Translations under genes and position numbers: made by a program
Source: Variovorax fucosicus
GTDB taxonomy: Bacteria > Pseudomonadota > Gammaproteobacteria > Burkholderiales > Burkholderiaceae_C
DNA length: 64,000 bases
Reading direction: 5' to 3'
NCBI RefSeq assembly: GCF_030316825.1
Contig: NZ_JASZYU010000003.1
Location: forward strand, 310,001 to 374,000
Shown: positions 1-6,846 of the stretch, one piece after another
Layout: every line of letters begins with the position of its first letter
Numbering within the stretch: position 1 is the stretch's first letter
Notes under the pieces: generated by a model
What the model was told of the DNA's origin: nothing
Seen by the model: the letters and a program-made list of their open reading frames with translations, nothing else
The model's database searches: none

Positions 1-1
1 C

Positions 2-1450
2 GGCACGGTGGTCAACGTGGCGCTGCCGGCGATCCAGCGCGATCTGCATGCAACCGCCTTCCAGGCGCAGTGGGTGGTGGAGTCGTATGCGCTGTTTCTC
101 GCAGCGCTGCTGCTGGTCGGCGGTTCGCTCGGCGACCACTTCGGGCGGCGGCGCGTTTTTGCGGCCGGCGTTGCGCTGTTCGCGCTGGCGTCGGCCGGCT
201 GCGCACTCGCCACCGAGGTGCAGCACCTGATCGCGGCGCGAGCAGTGCAGGGCGTCGGCGCGGCGTTGCTGGTGCCGGGCAGCCTGGCGCTGATCAGCGC
301 GGCCTTTCCGGAGAAGGAGCGCGGCAAGGCGATCGGCACCTGGTCGGGCTTCAGCGGCATCACGGCCGCGATCGGGCCGGTGCTGGGCGGCTGGCTGGTC
401 GACCACTATTCGTGGATCTGGGCCTTCCTGGTGAATGTGCCGATGGCCTTGCTGGTGCTGGGCATCGTCTGGCGCCATGTGCCGGAAAGCCATGGCCCCG
501 ACACATCGAGCCCGCTCGACTGGCCCGGCGCCGTGCTGGCGACGCTGGCGCTCGGCGGCATCGTCTATGCCTTCATCGAAGCGCCGACGCAGGGCTGGGG
601 CGCTCCGCTCGTGGCGGGCGCACTGGTGCTCGGCCTGGTGGCCGGCGCGGCCTTCGTGGCCGTGGAGCGGCGCAGCCGGGCGCCGATGCTGCCGCTCGGC
701 CTGTTCCGCCTGGCGAACTTCGGCGCGGCCAACCTGCTGACCTTGCTGCTCTACGCGGCGCTGGGCGGGGGGCTCTACTTTCTGCCGCTGAACCTGATCC
801 AGGTGCAGGGCTACTCGGCGACCGTGGCCGGTGCGGCGCTGCTGCCGTTCATCCTGCTCATGTTCCTGCTCTCGGGCTGGGCGGGCCAGCTGGTCGACCG
901 GTTCGGGCCGCGGCTGCCACTGGTGATCGGGCCGGCGATCGCCGGCGTCGGCTTCGCGCTGCTGGCGCTGCCGGGTTTGCAGGTCAACTACTGGACGGGG
1001 TTTCTGCCGGGCGTGCTGGTGCTCGGTTTCGGCATGACCGTGACCGTGGCGCCGCTCACCACCACGGTCATGAACGCGGTCGGGCCGGAGCTGGCCGGCA
1101 CGGCCTCGGGCGTCAACAACGCGGTGTCGCGGGCGGCGGCGGTGCTGGCGATCGCGGTGTTCGGCGTGGTCATGGCCTGGGCCTTCGATGCGCGGCTGGC
1201 CGAAGGCTTGCAGGCGGTTGGCGCAACCCCCGAGACCATCGGCTACCTGCAGGCCCGGCGCAGCCAGCTGGCCGGCATCGAATTGCCGCCGGGCACCGAG
1301 GCGGCGACGGCGGCGCAACTGCGGCAGGTGGTGCAAGGCGCCTTCGTGGCGGGCTTTCGCTGGATCATGGGCATCAGCGCGGTATTGGCGCTGCTGAGCG
1401 CACTCAGCGCCTGGTGGTGGATACGCCGCGCAGGCCCGCCGCGCTCTTAA
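2..1450 (+). CDS. DHA2-family MFS drug exporter, 5' truncated by window edge
   Basis: Inner-membrane proton antiporter of the 14-helix DHA2 (EmrB/QacA) group, expected to export drugs or other toxic compounds. The visible frame opens with GTVVNVALPAIQRDL, which in the family lies inside helix 1 just after the usual acidic residue, so the true start is upstream of the window. Seen: motif A GDHFGRRR after helix 2, the AAIGPVLGGW motif C region in helix 5, and about thirteen further hydrophobic segments to a short basic C-terminus (RRAGPPRS). The substrate cannot be told from the sequence. Family call is secure, substrate unknown. Confidence 0.9.
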   Translation, partial: GTVVNVALPAIQRDLHATAFQAQWVVESYALFLAALLLVGGSLGDHFGRRRVFAAGVALFALASAGCALATEVQHLIAARAVQGVGAALLVPGSLALISAAFPEKERGKAIGTWSGFSGITAAIGPVLGGWLVDHYSWIWAFLVNVPMALLVLGIVWRHVPESHGPDTSSPLDWPGAVLATLALGGIVYAFIEAPTQGWGAPLVAGALVLGLVAGAAFVAVERRSRAPMLPLGLFRLANFGAANLLTLLLYAALGGGLYFLPLNLIQVQGYSATVAGAALLPFILLMFLLSGWAGQLVDRFGPRLPLVIGPAIAGVGFALLALPGLQVNYWTGFLPGVLVLGFGMTVTVAPLTTTVMNAVGPELAGTASGVNNAVSRAAAVLAIAVFGVVMAWAFDARLAEGLQAVGATPETIGYLQARRSQLAGIELPPGTEAATAAQLRQVVQGAFVAGFRWIMGISAVLALLSALSAWWWIRRAGPPRS

Positions 1451-1521
1451 AACGATAGCAGCCCGGCTACAATCGGGGGTTCGCCGCTTGGAATCTCGCC
1501 AATCGGCCCCAACTCCCCCGC

Positions 1522-1869
1522 ATGAACGCATCCCACACCACCGCCGCGCACATGACGAACCTGGTCACGCTCGCCGAACTGCTCGAGCGACTGGAGCACA
1601 GCGCCGTGCCGGTCGCTGCCGATCAGTACCGCTCGGTGGTGACGCACCTGGTGCACGAGTTCAACGACGTCACGCCGGATCCGGCGTTGGGCGTGCTGCT
1701 CGACACCCACCCGGCTGCGGCCGAGTTGTACGAAAACCTGAATTACCAGCACGCGGGCCTCTGCCGCAGCGGGCTGGACATGGCGCTTGGCGCTGAATTG
1801 AAAGCCAGGGAAGCCATTGCCCGCGCAATGCGCCCCCTGAACCCGGGAGCCATGAATGGCCAAAGCTGA
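1522..1869 (+). CDS. Small conserved-type protein of unknown function
   Basis: I do not recognise this 115-residue protein. It is soluble, rich in Leu/Ala/Glu, with no signal peptide or membrane segment, and the run MTNLVTLAELLERLEH to the C-terminus looks like an all-helical fold. The first ATG has no good ribosome binding site; an in-frame ATG at 1552 is an equally plausible start. The 3' end overlaps the next gene by 14 bases in another frame, so the two are probably translationally coupled and act together. A short tract (1451-1521) separates it from the MFS gene and must hold its promoter if it is not read through. Confidence 0.65.
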   Translation: MNASHTTAAHMTNLVTLAELLERLEHSAVPVAADQYRSVVTHLVHEFNDVTPDPALGVLLDTHPAAAELYENLNYQHAGLCRSGLDMALGAELKAREAIARAMRPLNPGAMNGQS

Positions 1870-2089
1870 TACGAAGACTGCCGTGGTCGAAGGCGGCCTG
1901 CGCTACAAATCCAAGCCTTCGGGCTCGCCCTATGCCGAGGTTTCGTCCTTCGGCGGCAGCACCATGTCGTGCTACATGTGCGGCAAGCACCGTGCACGCG
2001 CCTCGCTGCAGATGAAGCGCCTGCTCGGCAAGTCGCAGGCGGTGTGCTCGCCCTCGTGCAAGGCGCTGGACGAAGCCAACAAGGCCTGA
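1856..2089 (+). CDS. Small protein with four-cysteine zinc-ribbon-like cluster
   Basis: 77-residue basic protein of unknown function. The centre carries CYMCGKHRARASL followed about 25 residues later by CSPSC, giving a C-x2-C...C-x3-C arrangement typical of a small zinc-binding knuckle, so a metal-stabilised nucleic-acid or protein binding role is possible. Start ATG at 1856 is preceded by a good GGGAG at 1845-1849, which lies inside the upstream gene. It is the last gene of its unit: a strong intrinsic terminator follows 18 bases after the stop. No domain name is offered; the cysteine pattern is what the sequence shows and the role is inference. Confidence 0.72.
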   Translation: MAKADTKTAVVEGGLRYKSKPSGSPYAEVSSFGGSTMSCYMCGKHRARASLQMKRLLGKSQAVCSPSCKALDEANKA

Positions 2090-2106
2090 TCCGTCCGCCA
2101 ACCCGC

Positions 2107-2132
2107 AAAAAGCCGCTGCCAGCGGCTTTTTT
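2107..2132 (+). terminator. Rho-independent terminator
   Basis: A perfect GC-rich hairpin AAAGCCGCT-GCC-AGCGGCTTT flanked by an A-run on the left and a T-run on the right, so it can work in both directions. It closes the 1522-2089 gene pair and insulates the monooxygenase gene starting at 2188. Confidence 0.9.
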
Positions 2133-2187
2133 CATGTCCTCGTTTGCAGGGGCAGACAAGCCGCTGGCGGCTGCCTAAAGTGGCCGC

Positions 2188-3804
2188 ATGCACGCGTTGC
2201 CGCACTACCCGTTTCGTCGCCCGCGCGAGCTCGACGGCGGGCCGGCGCCGCGCCATTCCGTGGTGGTGGTCGGCGGCGGGCTGACCGGGCTCACGCTCGC
2301 GCTCGACCTGGCGCGCCGCGGCGTACCTGTGCTGCTGCTGGACGACGACGACACCGTGGGCGTGCGCGGGCTGGCTTCGCGCGGCATCTGCTGGGCGCAG
2401 CGCACGCTCGACATCTTCGAGCGCCTCGGCGTGGCGCCGCGCATCGTGGCCAAGGGCGTGCGCTGGAACGTCGGCCGCGTGCTCTGCGCCGACCTGCCGG
2501 TAACCTCGTTCACGCTGCAGGATCAACCCGACCTGCGCCACAACGGCTTCGCCAACCTTCAGCAGTACTACGTGGAGCAGTACCTGGTCGAGGCGCTGCA
2601 GGCCGAGCCTCTGGCCGACCTGCGCTGGCGCAGCGAAGTCACCGGTTTGGCGCAACGCGATGACCACGTCGAACTGACCGTGCACACGCCCGCGGGCGAT
2701 TACGCGCTGGAAGCCGACTGGCTGGTCGCCTGCGACGGCGCCTTCAGCCCTTGCCGCGCGCTGATGGGCCTGGCGCCGAAGGTGCACGACCGCACCGAAG
2801 ACCGCTGGATCATCATCGACGTGACGGTGAAGGACTGCACCTGGGCCGAAGAGCGCTGGACCTGGCTCGACGCCAGCGGCAACAACGGCCGCGCAGTATG
2901 GCGCCACAAGATGGCCGACGACACCTGGCGGCTCGATTTCCAGTTGCGCGAGGACGAAGATCCGCACGCAGCCGCCACGCCCGAGGCGATGCGTCGGCGC
3001 GTGCAGGCGCTGCTGGGCGACGAGCTCGACTTCGACGTGGCCTGGTCAGGCGCCTGGGCCTATCGCCACGAATGCCTGGAGTCGATGCGCCACGGGCACG
3101 CGCTGTTCGCGGGCGACGCCGCGCATCTGGTGGCGCCGTTCGGCGCGCGGGGCGGTAACGGCGGCGTGCAGGACGCCGACAACCTCGGCTGGAAGCTCGC
3201 GCTGGTGCTGCAGCAGCCGGGTGCGGATGTCGACCTGCTGCTCGACAGCTATTCGCAGGAGCGCCGCGAAGGCGCGCTCGAAAACATCCGGCAGGCGCGG
3301 CGCTCGTCGCGCTTCGTCTATCCGCGTGGCCAGGCTTCGGTGCAGCTGTGGCGCGACGCGATCATGGCGCTGGCGCCCACGCTGCCGTGGGCCGCGCGGC
3401 TCATCAACACCGGCCGGCTGTCGGCGCCCAGCGTGTACCGCAACTCGCCGTTGATCGAGGGCGCGGACGCCGGCACCGCCTTGCCCGACGTGCTGCTCGA
3501 CGCGGGCGGCGGGCAAAGCCTGCACCGCCTGCTCGGCCCCTGGTTCACCTTGCTGGTGTTCGGCGACAGCGCACCTCAGGCGTTGCAGCATCCGCTGCTG
3601 CAGGTGGTGGCGGTCGGCCCGCACTGCGACACCTCCGGCCGCGCCGCGCTGCTGCGCCAGCTCGGCGTTGATGCCGGCGGTGGCGAGGCCTGGCTCATCC
3701 GGCCCGATCAGCATCTGGCGGCACGCCGCGCCGATGCGGGTTCGTTCGATCTGCAACAGGCGCTTGCGCCGTATTCCGATGCCCTGCACCCAACAACAGC
3801 TTGA
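2188..3804 (+). CDS. FAD-dependent monooxygenase, MhpA/PheA-like
   Basis: Class A flavoprotein hydroxylase of the PHBH fold, expected to use NAD(P)H and oxygen on an aromatic or related ring substrate in the cytoplasm. Seen: dinucleotide-binding VVVVGGGLTGLTLALDL with the GxGxxG at residues 29-34, an E/D-rich end of strand 2 (LLLDDDD), the DG motif (VACDGAFSPCR, about 187-197), the FAD ribityl-binding GDAAHLVAPFGARGGNGG from residue 309, and a thioredoxin-like C-terminal region of about 110 residues as in phenol hydroxylase-type members. The 538-residue length is typical of the MhpA subgroup. The 3' end overlaps the DUF2783 gene, a partner often seen beside such enzymes. Substrate not assignable. 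Confidence 0.9.
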   Translation: MHALPHYPFRRPRELDGGPAPRHSVVVVGGGLTGLTLALDLARRGVPVLLLDDDDTVGVRGLASRGICWAQRTLDIFERLGVAPRIVAKGVRWNVGRVLCADLPVTSFTLQDQPDLRHNGFANLQQYYVEQYLVEALQAEPLADLRWRSEVTGLAQRDDHVELTVHTPAGDYALEADWLVACDGAFSPCRALMGLAPKVHDRTEDRWIIIDVTVKDCTWAEERWTWLDASGNNGRAVWRHKMADDTWRLDFQLREDEDPHAAATPEAMRRRVQALLGDELDFDVAWSGAWAYRHECLESMRHGHALFAGDAAHLVAPFGARGGNGGVQDADNLGWKLALVLQQPGADVDLLLDSYSQERREGALENIRQARRSSRFVYPRGQASVQLWRDAIMALAPTLPWAARLINTGRLSAPSVYRNSPLIEGADAGTALPDVLLDAGGGQSLHRLLGPWFTLLVFGDSAPQALQHPLLQVVAVGPHCDTSGRAALLRQLGVDAGGGEAWLIRPDQHLAARRADAGSFDLQQALAPYSDALHPTTA

Positions 3805-3985
3805 CGACCTGCTCGAATCGCTGATCGCGCTCACGCATGGACTGCCGCCCGAGCAGCAGAACGCACTGCTCGCCCAACTGGTGCTGGTGCTGGCCGCGAA
3901 GCTCGACGACGCGGCCGCGGTCGAAAGCGCCATCGCCCAGGTCGCGCAGCTCGCCGGCCGTCCGCTCGACCGCGCGCTGCCCTGA
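3779..3985 (+). CDS. DUF2783-like small protein
   Basis: 68-residue helical protein beginning MPCTQQQLDDLLESLI; the pattern of a short acidic helix, then HGLPPEQQNALLAQLVLVLA and a final Ala-rich helix matches my knowledge of the DUF2783 family. Its ATG at 3779 lies 26 bases inside the end of the monooxygenase gene in another frame, so translation is almost certainly coupled. DUF2783 genes commonly sit directly after MhpA-type monooxygenases, which supports a helper or regulatory role, but the biochemical function is unknown. Start choice rests on the Met that gives family-length protein; longer starts run back into the monooxygenase frame. Confidence 0.72.
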   Translation: MPCTQQQLDDLLESLIALTHGLPPEQQNALLAQLVLVLAAKLDDAAAVESAIAQVAQLAGRPLDRALP

Positions 3986-4020
3986 CTTCCCCGGCCGATC
4001 GAGGGCAGGCTGTTGCCGCC

Positions 4021-5448
4021 TCAGACCAGTCTTGTGATCGCCTTCTTGCGCCACACCAGCCGGTAGTAGGCGGTCTGCAGGGCCAGCATCGCCACGAACG
4101 CGGCCGGGTAGGCTACCCAGATGCCATTGAGGCCGATGCGGTGGCTGGCGAACCAGGCCACCGGCACCTCGACGAAGGCGATGCAGAAGATCGCGATGGC
4201 CGTCGGCATCAGCACCGAGCCGCTGGCCCGCATGATCCCCGAGAGCACCGAGGCCATGCCGAACACGACGGTGCCCCACAGCATGATGTGCAGCAGCGTC
4301 TGCGCGAGCTCGATCACCGGCTCGCTGGTGATGAAGAGCGCCATCAGGTGGCGTGAGAACAGGTAGCCGAGCAGCACCAGCCCGCCGGTCAGCACCAGGT
4401 TCATCATCAGGCCGGTGCGCGCGATGGCACCGAGCTTGTCGGCACGGCCCGCACCGATCGCCTGCGCGCCGAGGATCGACGCGGTGATCGCGATCGAAAT
4501 AGCCGGGAACTGCACATAGGCCACCACCTGGTTGACCGCGCCGTAGGCCGCCGTGGCATTCGAGCCGTAGCTGTTCACCAGCGAGAGCAGCGCCACTTCG
4601 GCCAGCGAGATCACGATCATCTGCACGCCGGTCGGCACGCCGACCTTCAGCACCGTCTTGAGGATCTTCGGATCGATGCGCAAGTGCCGCGCAAACTCGG
4701 CATCGGGCGCAAGCGGGCTCTTGCGGGCGCGCAGCCGAAAGCCAAGCCAGGTGGTCGCCACCACGAACGACACGACCGTCGCCGCCGCGCCGCTCGCCAC
4801 GCCGAGCTTGGGCAAACCACCCCAACCCTGGATCAGCGCCGGTGTCAGCACCAGTCCGATGCAGGTGGAGATAAGCAGCGTGAAAAGCGGCGTGACCGTG
4901 TCGCCCACGCCGCGCAGCATGGCCGTCGACAGCAGGAACACGAACAAGCCCGGCATCGCGATCAGCATGATGCGGGCGTAGCGCGTCGCGTCGGCCAGGA
5001 TGTCGGGCGGCGTGCCGAGCGCGGCGAGCAACGGCGTGGTGAAGGCGCCGCCGAACACCGCCACCAGCAGGCCGAAAGCAATGCCGACCGAGAGCGTGGT
5101 GCCGGCCACGACCTTGACCTTGGCCGTATCGCGTGCGCCCCAGGCCTGGCCGATCAGCACCGACGCGCCCGCGCCCAGGCCGATGGTGAAGGCGATGAAG
5201 AAGAACATCACCGGAAAGAAGCTCGACACCGCCGCCAGCGCGCCGACGCCGATCATCTGGCCGACGTAGACGTTGTTCAGCGTGCCCGAGAGTGACTGCA
5301 GGATGTTGCTGACCAGCATCGGCGCCAGGAACACCAGGAAGGTCTTCCAGAGCGGACGGCCTGGCACCTCGCCACGGCCGCGCGGCGGCTCGGCGATTTT
5401 TCCGGCAACGCGCGGGTCGACGGGCTCGAGTTCATCGCGGCGCTTCAT
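4021..5448 (-). CDS. MATE family efflux transporter
   Basis: 475-residue inner-membrane exporter of the multidrug and toxic compound extrusion family (Na+ or H+ driven). Twelve hydrophobic segments are visible, in two similar halves beginning at WKTFLVFLAPMLVSNIL and ILKTVLKVGVPTGVQMIV; each half holds the family's VNQV/VGQM-type loop. The charged 30-residue N-terminus is cytoplasmic. ATG at 5448 is chosen because it overlaps the stop of the upstream DUF2239 gene by four bases (ATGA), a standard coupling arrangement; longer starts lie within that gene. It is the last gene of a leftward unit whose first intergenic gap holds a tandem palindrome. Substrate unknown. Confidence 0.92.
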   Translation of the reverse strand: MKRRDELEPVDPRVAGKIAEPPRGRGEVPGRPLWKTFLVFLAPMLVSNILQSLSGTLNNVYVGQMIGVGALAAVSSFFPVMFFFIAFTIGLGAGASVLIGQAWGARDTAKVKVVAGTTLSVGIAFGLLVAVFGGAFTTPLLAALGTPPDILADATRYARIMLIAMPGLFVFLLSTAMLRGVGDTVTPLFTLLISTCIGLVLTPALIQGWGGLPKLGVASGAAATVVSFVVATTWLGFRLRARKSPLAPDAEFARHLRIDPKILKTVLKVGVPTGVQMIVISLAEVALLSLVNSYGSNATAAYGAVNQVVAYVQFPAISIAITASILGAQAIGAGRADKLGAIARTGLMMNLVLTGGLVLLGYLFSRHLMALFITSEPVIELAQTLLHIMLWGTVVFGMASVLSGIMRASGSVLMPTAIAIFCIAFVEVPVAWFASHRIGLNGIWVAYPAAFVAMLALQTAYYRLVWRKKAITRLV

Positions 5449-6011
5449 GCGGCTTCGCCCCAGGCGGCGGCCGAGAGTTTGTTCAGATGCGTTCGCACAT
5501 CGTCCGGCCAGTCGGCAACGAGCGTGTCGAAGCGTTCGTGTTGACCGGCAAACAGGGCCCGCGAGGCTTCCTCGAAGCCCGGCAGGTGGCCCGCGATGGC
5601 GCTCATGAAGCGGTAGGTGGCTTCGCGCGAGGCACGCACCGTGTCGCGGTCGGCATGCACGCGGCGCGCATCTTCGACCAGCTTGCGCAGCGCGACCGAG
5701 GCGCCGCCGGGCTGGCGATTCAGCCAGTCCCAATGGCGCGGGAGCAGGGTGACCTCGCGCGGCACCACGCCCAGCTTGGGCCGGCCGACCGCGCGGGCAG
5801 AGGGCTCGGCGGCGTTGTCGGCGGCCGCAGCAGGCGCGTTGTCGCGCAGATCGAGATCGAGGGGTTCACCGGTGGCGTCATCGAAGACGAACACCGGCAT
5901 CGTGTCGGCGCGATGCCGCAGTTGTGTGATGACCTCGGCGCGCGTTCCGGCGGCAATGCGCTGGAAATCTGCAAAGGCGGTGAGGGTGGGGGAAGCGGGT
6001 TCGATCAGCAT
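5445..6011 (-). CDS. DUF2239 family protein
   Basis: 188-residue cytoplasmic protein that I recognise as DUF2239: N-terminal TAFADFQRIAAGTRAEVI, the acidic VFVFDDATGEPLDLDLR, the PREVTLLPRHWDWLNRQPGG segment and a C-terminal helical FEEASRALFAGQ region are characteristic. The PREVTLLPRHWDWL stretch resembles short DNA-binding ribbon-helix or arginine-rich motifs, so a regulatory role is conceivable, but function is not established. Its stop overlaps the MATE start (ATGA). Just upstream (6021-6061) sit two near-perfect TTTACCCGGGTAAA palindromes, likely its operator. The two-gene unit therefore looks like a self-contained regulated efflux module. Confidence 0.82.
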   Translation of the reverse strand: MLIEPASPTLTAFADFQRIAAGTRAEVITQLRHRADTMPVFVFDDATGEPLDLDLRDNAPAAAADNAAEPSARAVGRPKLGVVPREVTLLPRHWDWLNRQPGGASVALRKLVEDARRVHADRDTVRASREATYRFMSAIAGHLPGFEEASRALFAGQHERFDTLVADWPDDVRTHLNKLSAAAWGEAA

Positions 6012-6020
6012 GCGCCGAAT

Positions 6021-6061
6021 TTTACCCGGGCAAAACATGAAATTCAATCTACCCGGGTAAA
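6021..6061. promoter_or_regulatory. Tandem palindromic operator candidate (ACCCGGGT core)
   Basis: Two copies of a near-perfect 14-base palindrome, TTTACCCGGGCAAA (6021-6034) and TCTACCCGGGTAAA (6048-6061), with centres 27 bases apart. They lie 10-50 bases upstream of the DUF2239 start in an otherwise short gap. Symmetric flanking A/T tracts suggest a dimeric repressor site, probably controlling DUF2239 and the MATE exporter. The regulator is not identifiable from the window. Confidence 0.6.
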
Positions 6062-6079
6062 AATAGATGCGACCTGGAT

Positions 6080-6595
6080 TCAGTCGGTGCGCCTGCGCAA
6101 CACGCGCCACCAGCGTCGCGCGGCCGCCTTGAGTGCGCGCACCGCGCGCCAGGGCGCACTTTGGCGCACGGCGGTCAGCACGCTGTCCTTCCAGTCTTTC
6201 CAGCGCGGATACCAGCGCGCGAACAGCGGAATCTGCATCAGCGCGGGCAGCGTGAGCTGAAACAGCCGCGCCACCACCGCGGTGCCCGCGAGCTTGGCGC
6301 CGATCAGCAGCACCAGGCCGCTGGTGTAGTGGCCGCGGCCAAACAGGTAGAGCGCCAACAGCTTGACCGGAAACAGCGCAACCACCGGCGCAAAGAACAG
6401 CAGCAGCGCGCCCCAGGGCGGCAACCCGGCCACCTTGCGTTCGAGCTGCGCCCACAGCGGCAACCGCCCAAGCTGCGCCGCCAGGGCCGCCAGGGGTGCC
6501 CAGCCCCATTCCTCGAACAGCAACACCGGCACCAGCAGGGCAGTGAGCACGGCGCGCAGCAAGCTGCGCAGCGGCGGGCGGGGCGCGGGTTTCAT
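6080..6595 (-). CDS. Small multi-pass membrane protein, unknown
   Basis: 171 residues with three or four hydrophobic stretches (LLRAVLTALLVPVLLF, GALLLFFAPVVALFPVKLLALYLFG, SGLVLLIGAKLAGTAVVARLF) and a strongly basic C-terminus rich in Trp and Arg (AARRWWRVLRRRTD), so inner membrane with cytoplasmic tail. No catalytic motif is visible and I do not recognise a named family; similar short proteins occur as hypothetical membrane proteins in Comamonadaceae. It is transcribed toward the DUF2239 gene, 68 bases away, with the palindrome pair between them, so it may belong to a separate transcript. Confidence 0.7.
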   Translation of the reverse strand: MKPAPRPPLRSLLRAVLTALLVPVLLFEEWGWAPLAALAAQLGRLPLWAQLERKVAGLPPWGALLLFFAPVVALFPVKLLALYLFGRGHYTSGLVLLIGAKLAGTAVVARLFQLTLPALMQIPLFARWYPRWKDWKDSVLTAVRQSAPWRAVRALKAAARRWWRVLRRRTD

Positions 6596-6681
6596 GGGTG
6601 CAGCTTAGCCGCGCCGCAGGCTGCGGATTCGGGCCCGACATGGGTCCCCCGTCAAGCGCGCCGGAGGCTCGGAATTGCTCC

Positions 6682-6754
6682 GTTGCGTTATCGCAACCAA
6701 AATTGTTGCGATCGTTAACAACGTCACAGTTAGAGGGACACGTTTGTTAACGAT
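6682..6754. promoter_or_regulatory. Inverted repeats in the adhesin upstream region
   Basis: The 251-base gap 6596-6846 between divergent genes is AT-richer than its surroundings and holds two dyads. First, GTTGCG-TTAT-CGCAAC at 6682-6697. Second, a perfect 11-base inverted repeat, ATCGTTAACAA (6711-6721) and TTGTTAACGAT (6744-6754), each arm containing the palindrome GTTAAC. They lie about 90-165 bases upstream of the giant gene start, a sensible place for regulator binding. The nature of the regulator is unknown. Confidence 0.5.
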
Positions 6755-6846
6755 TGCCAGTCGTCAGACAACAATGCGCCTCGCGTCGCGCGGTATGCGT
6801 TTCTTGCATATTGCACTCCATCGAGACTTTCCCTGAGCTGCTCTGA

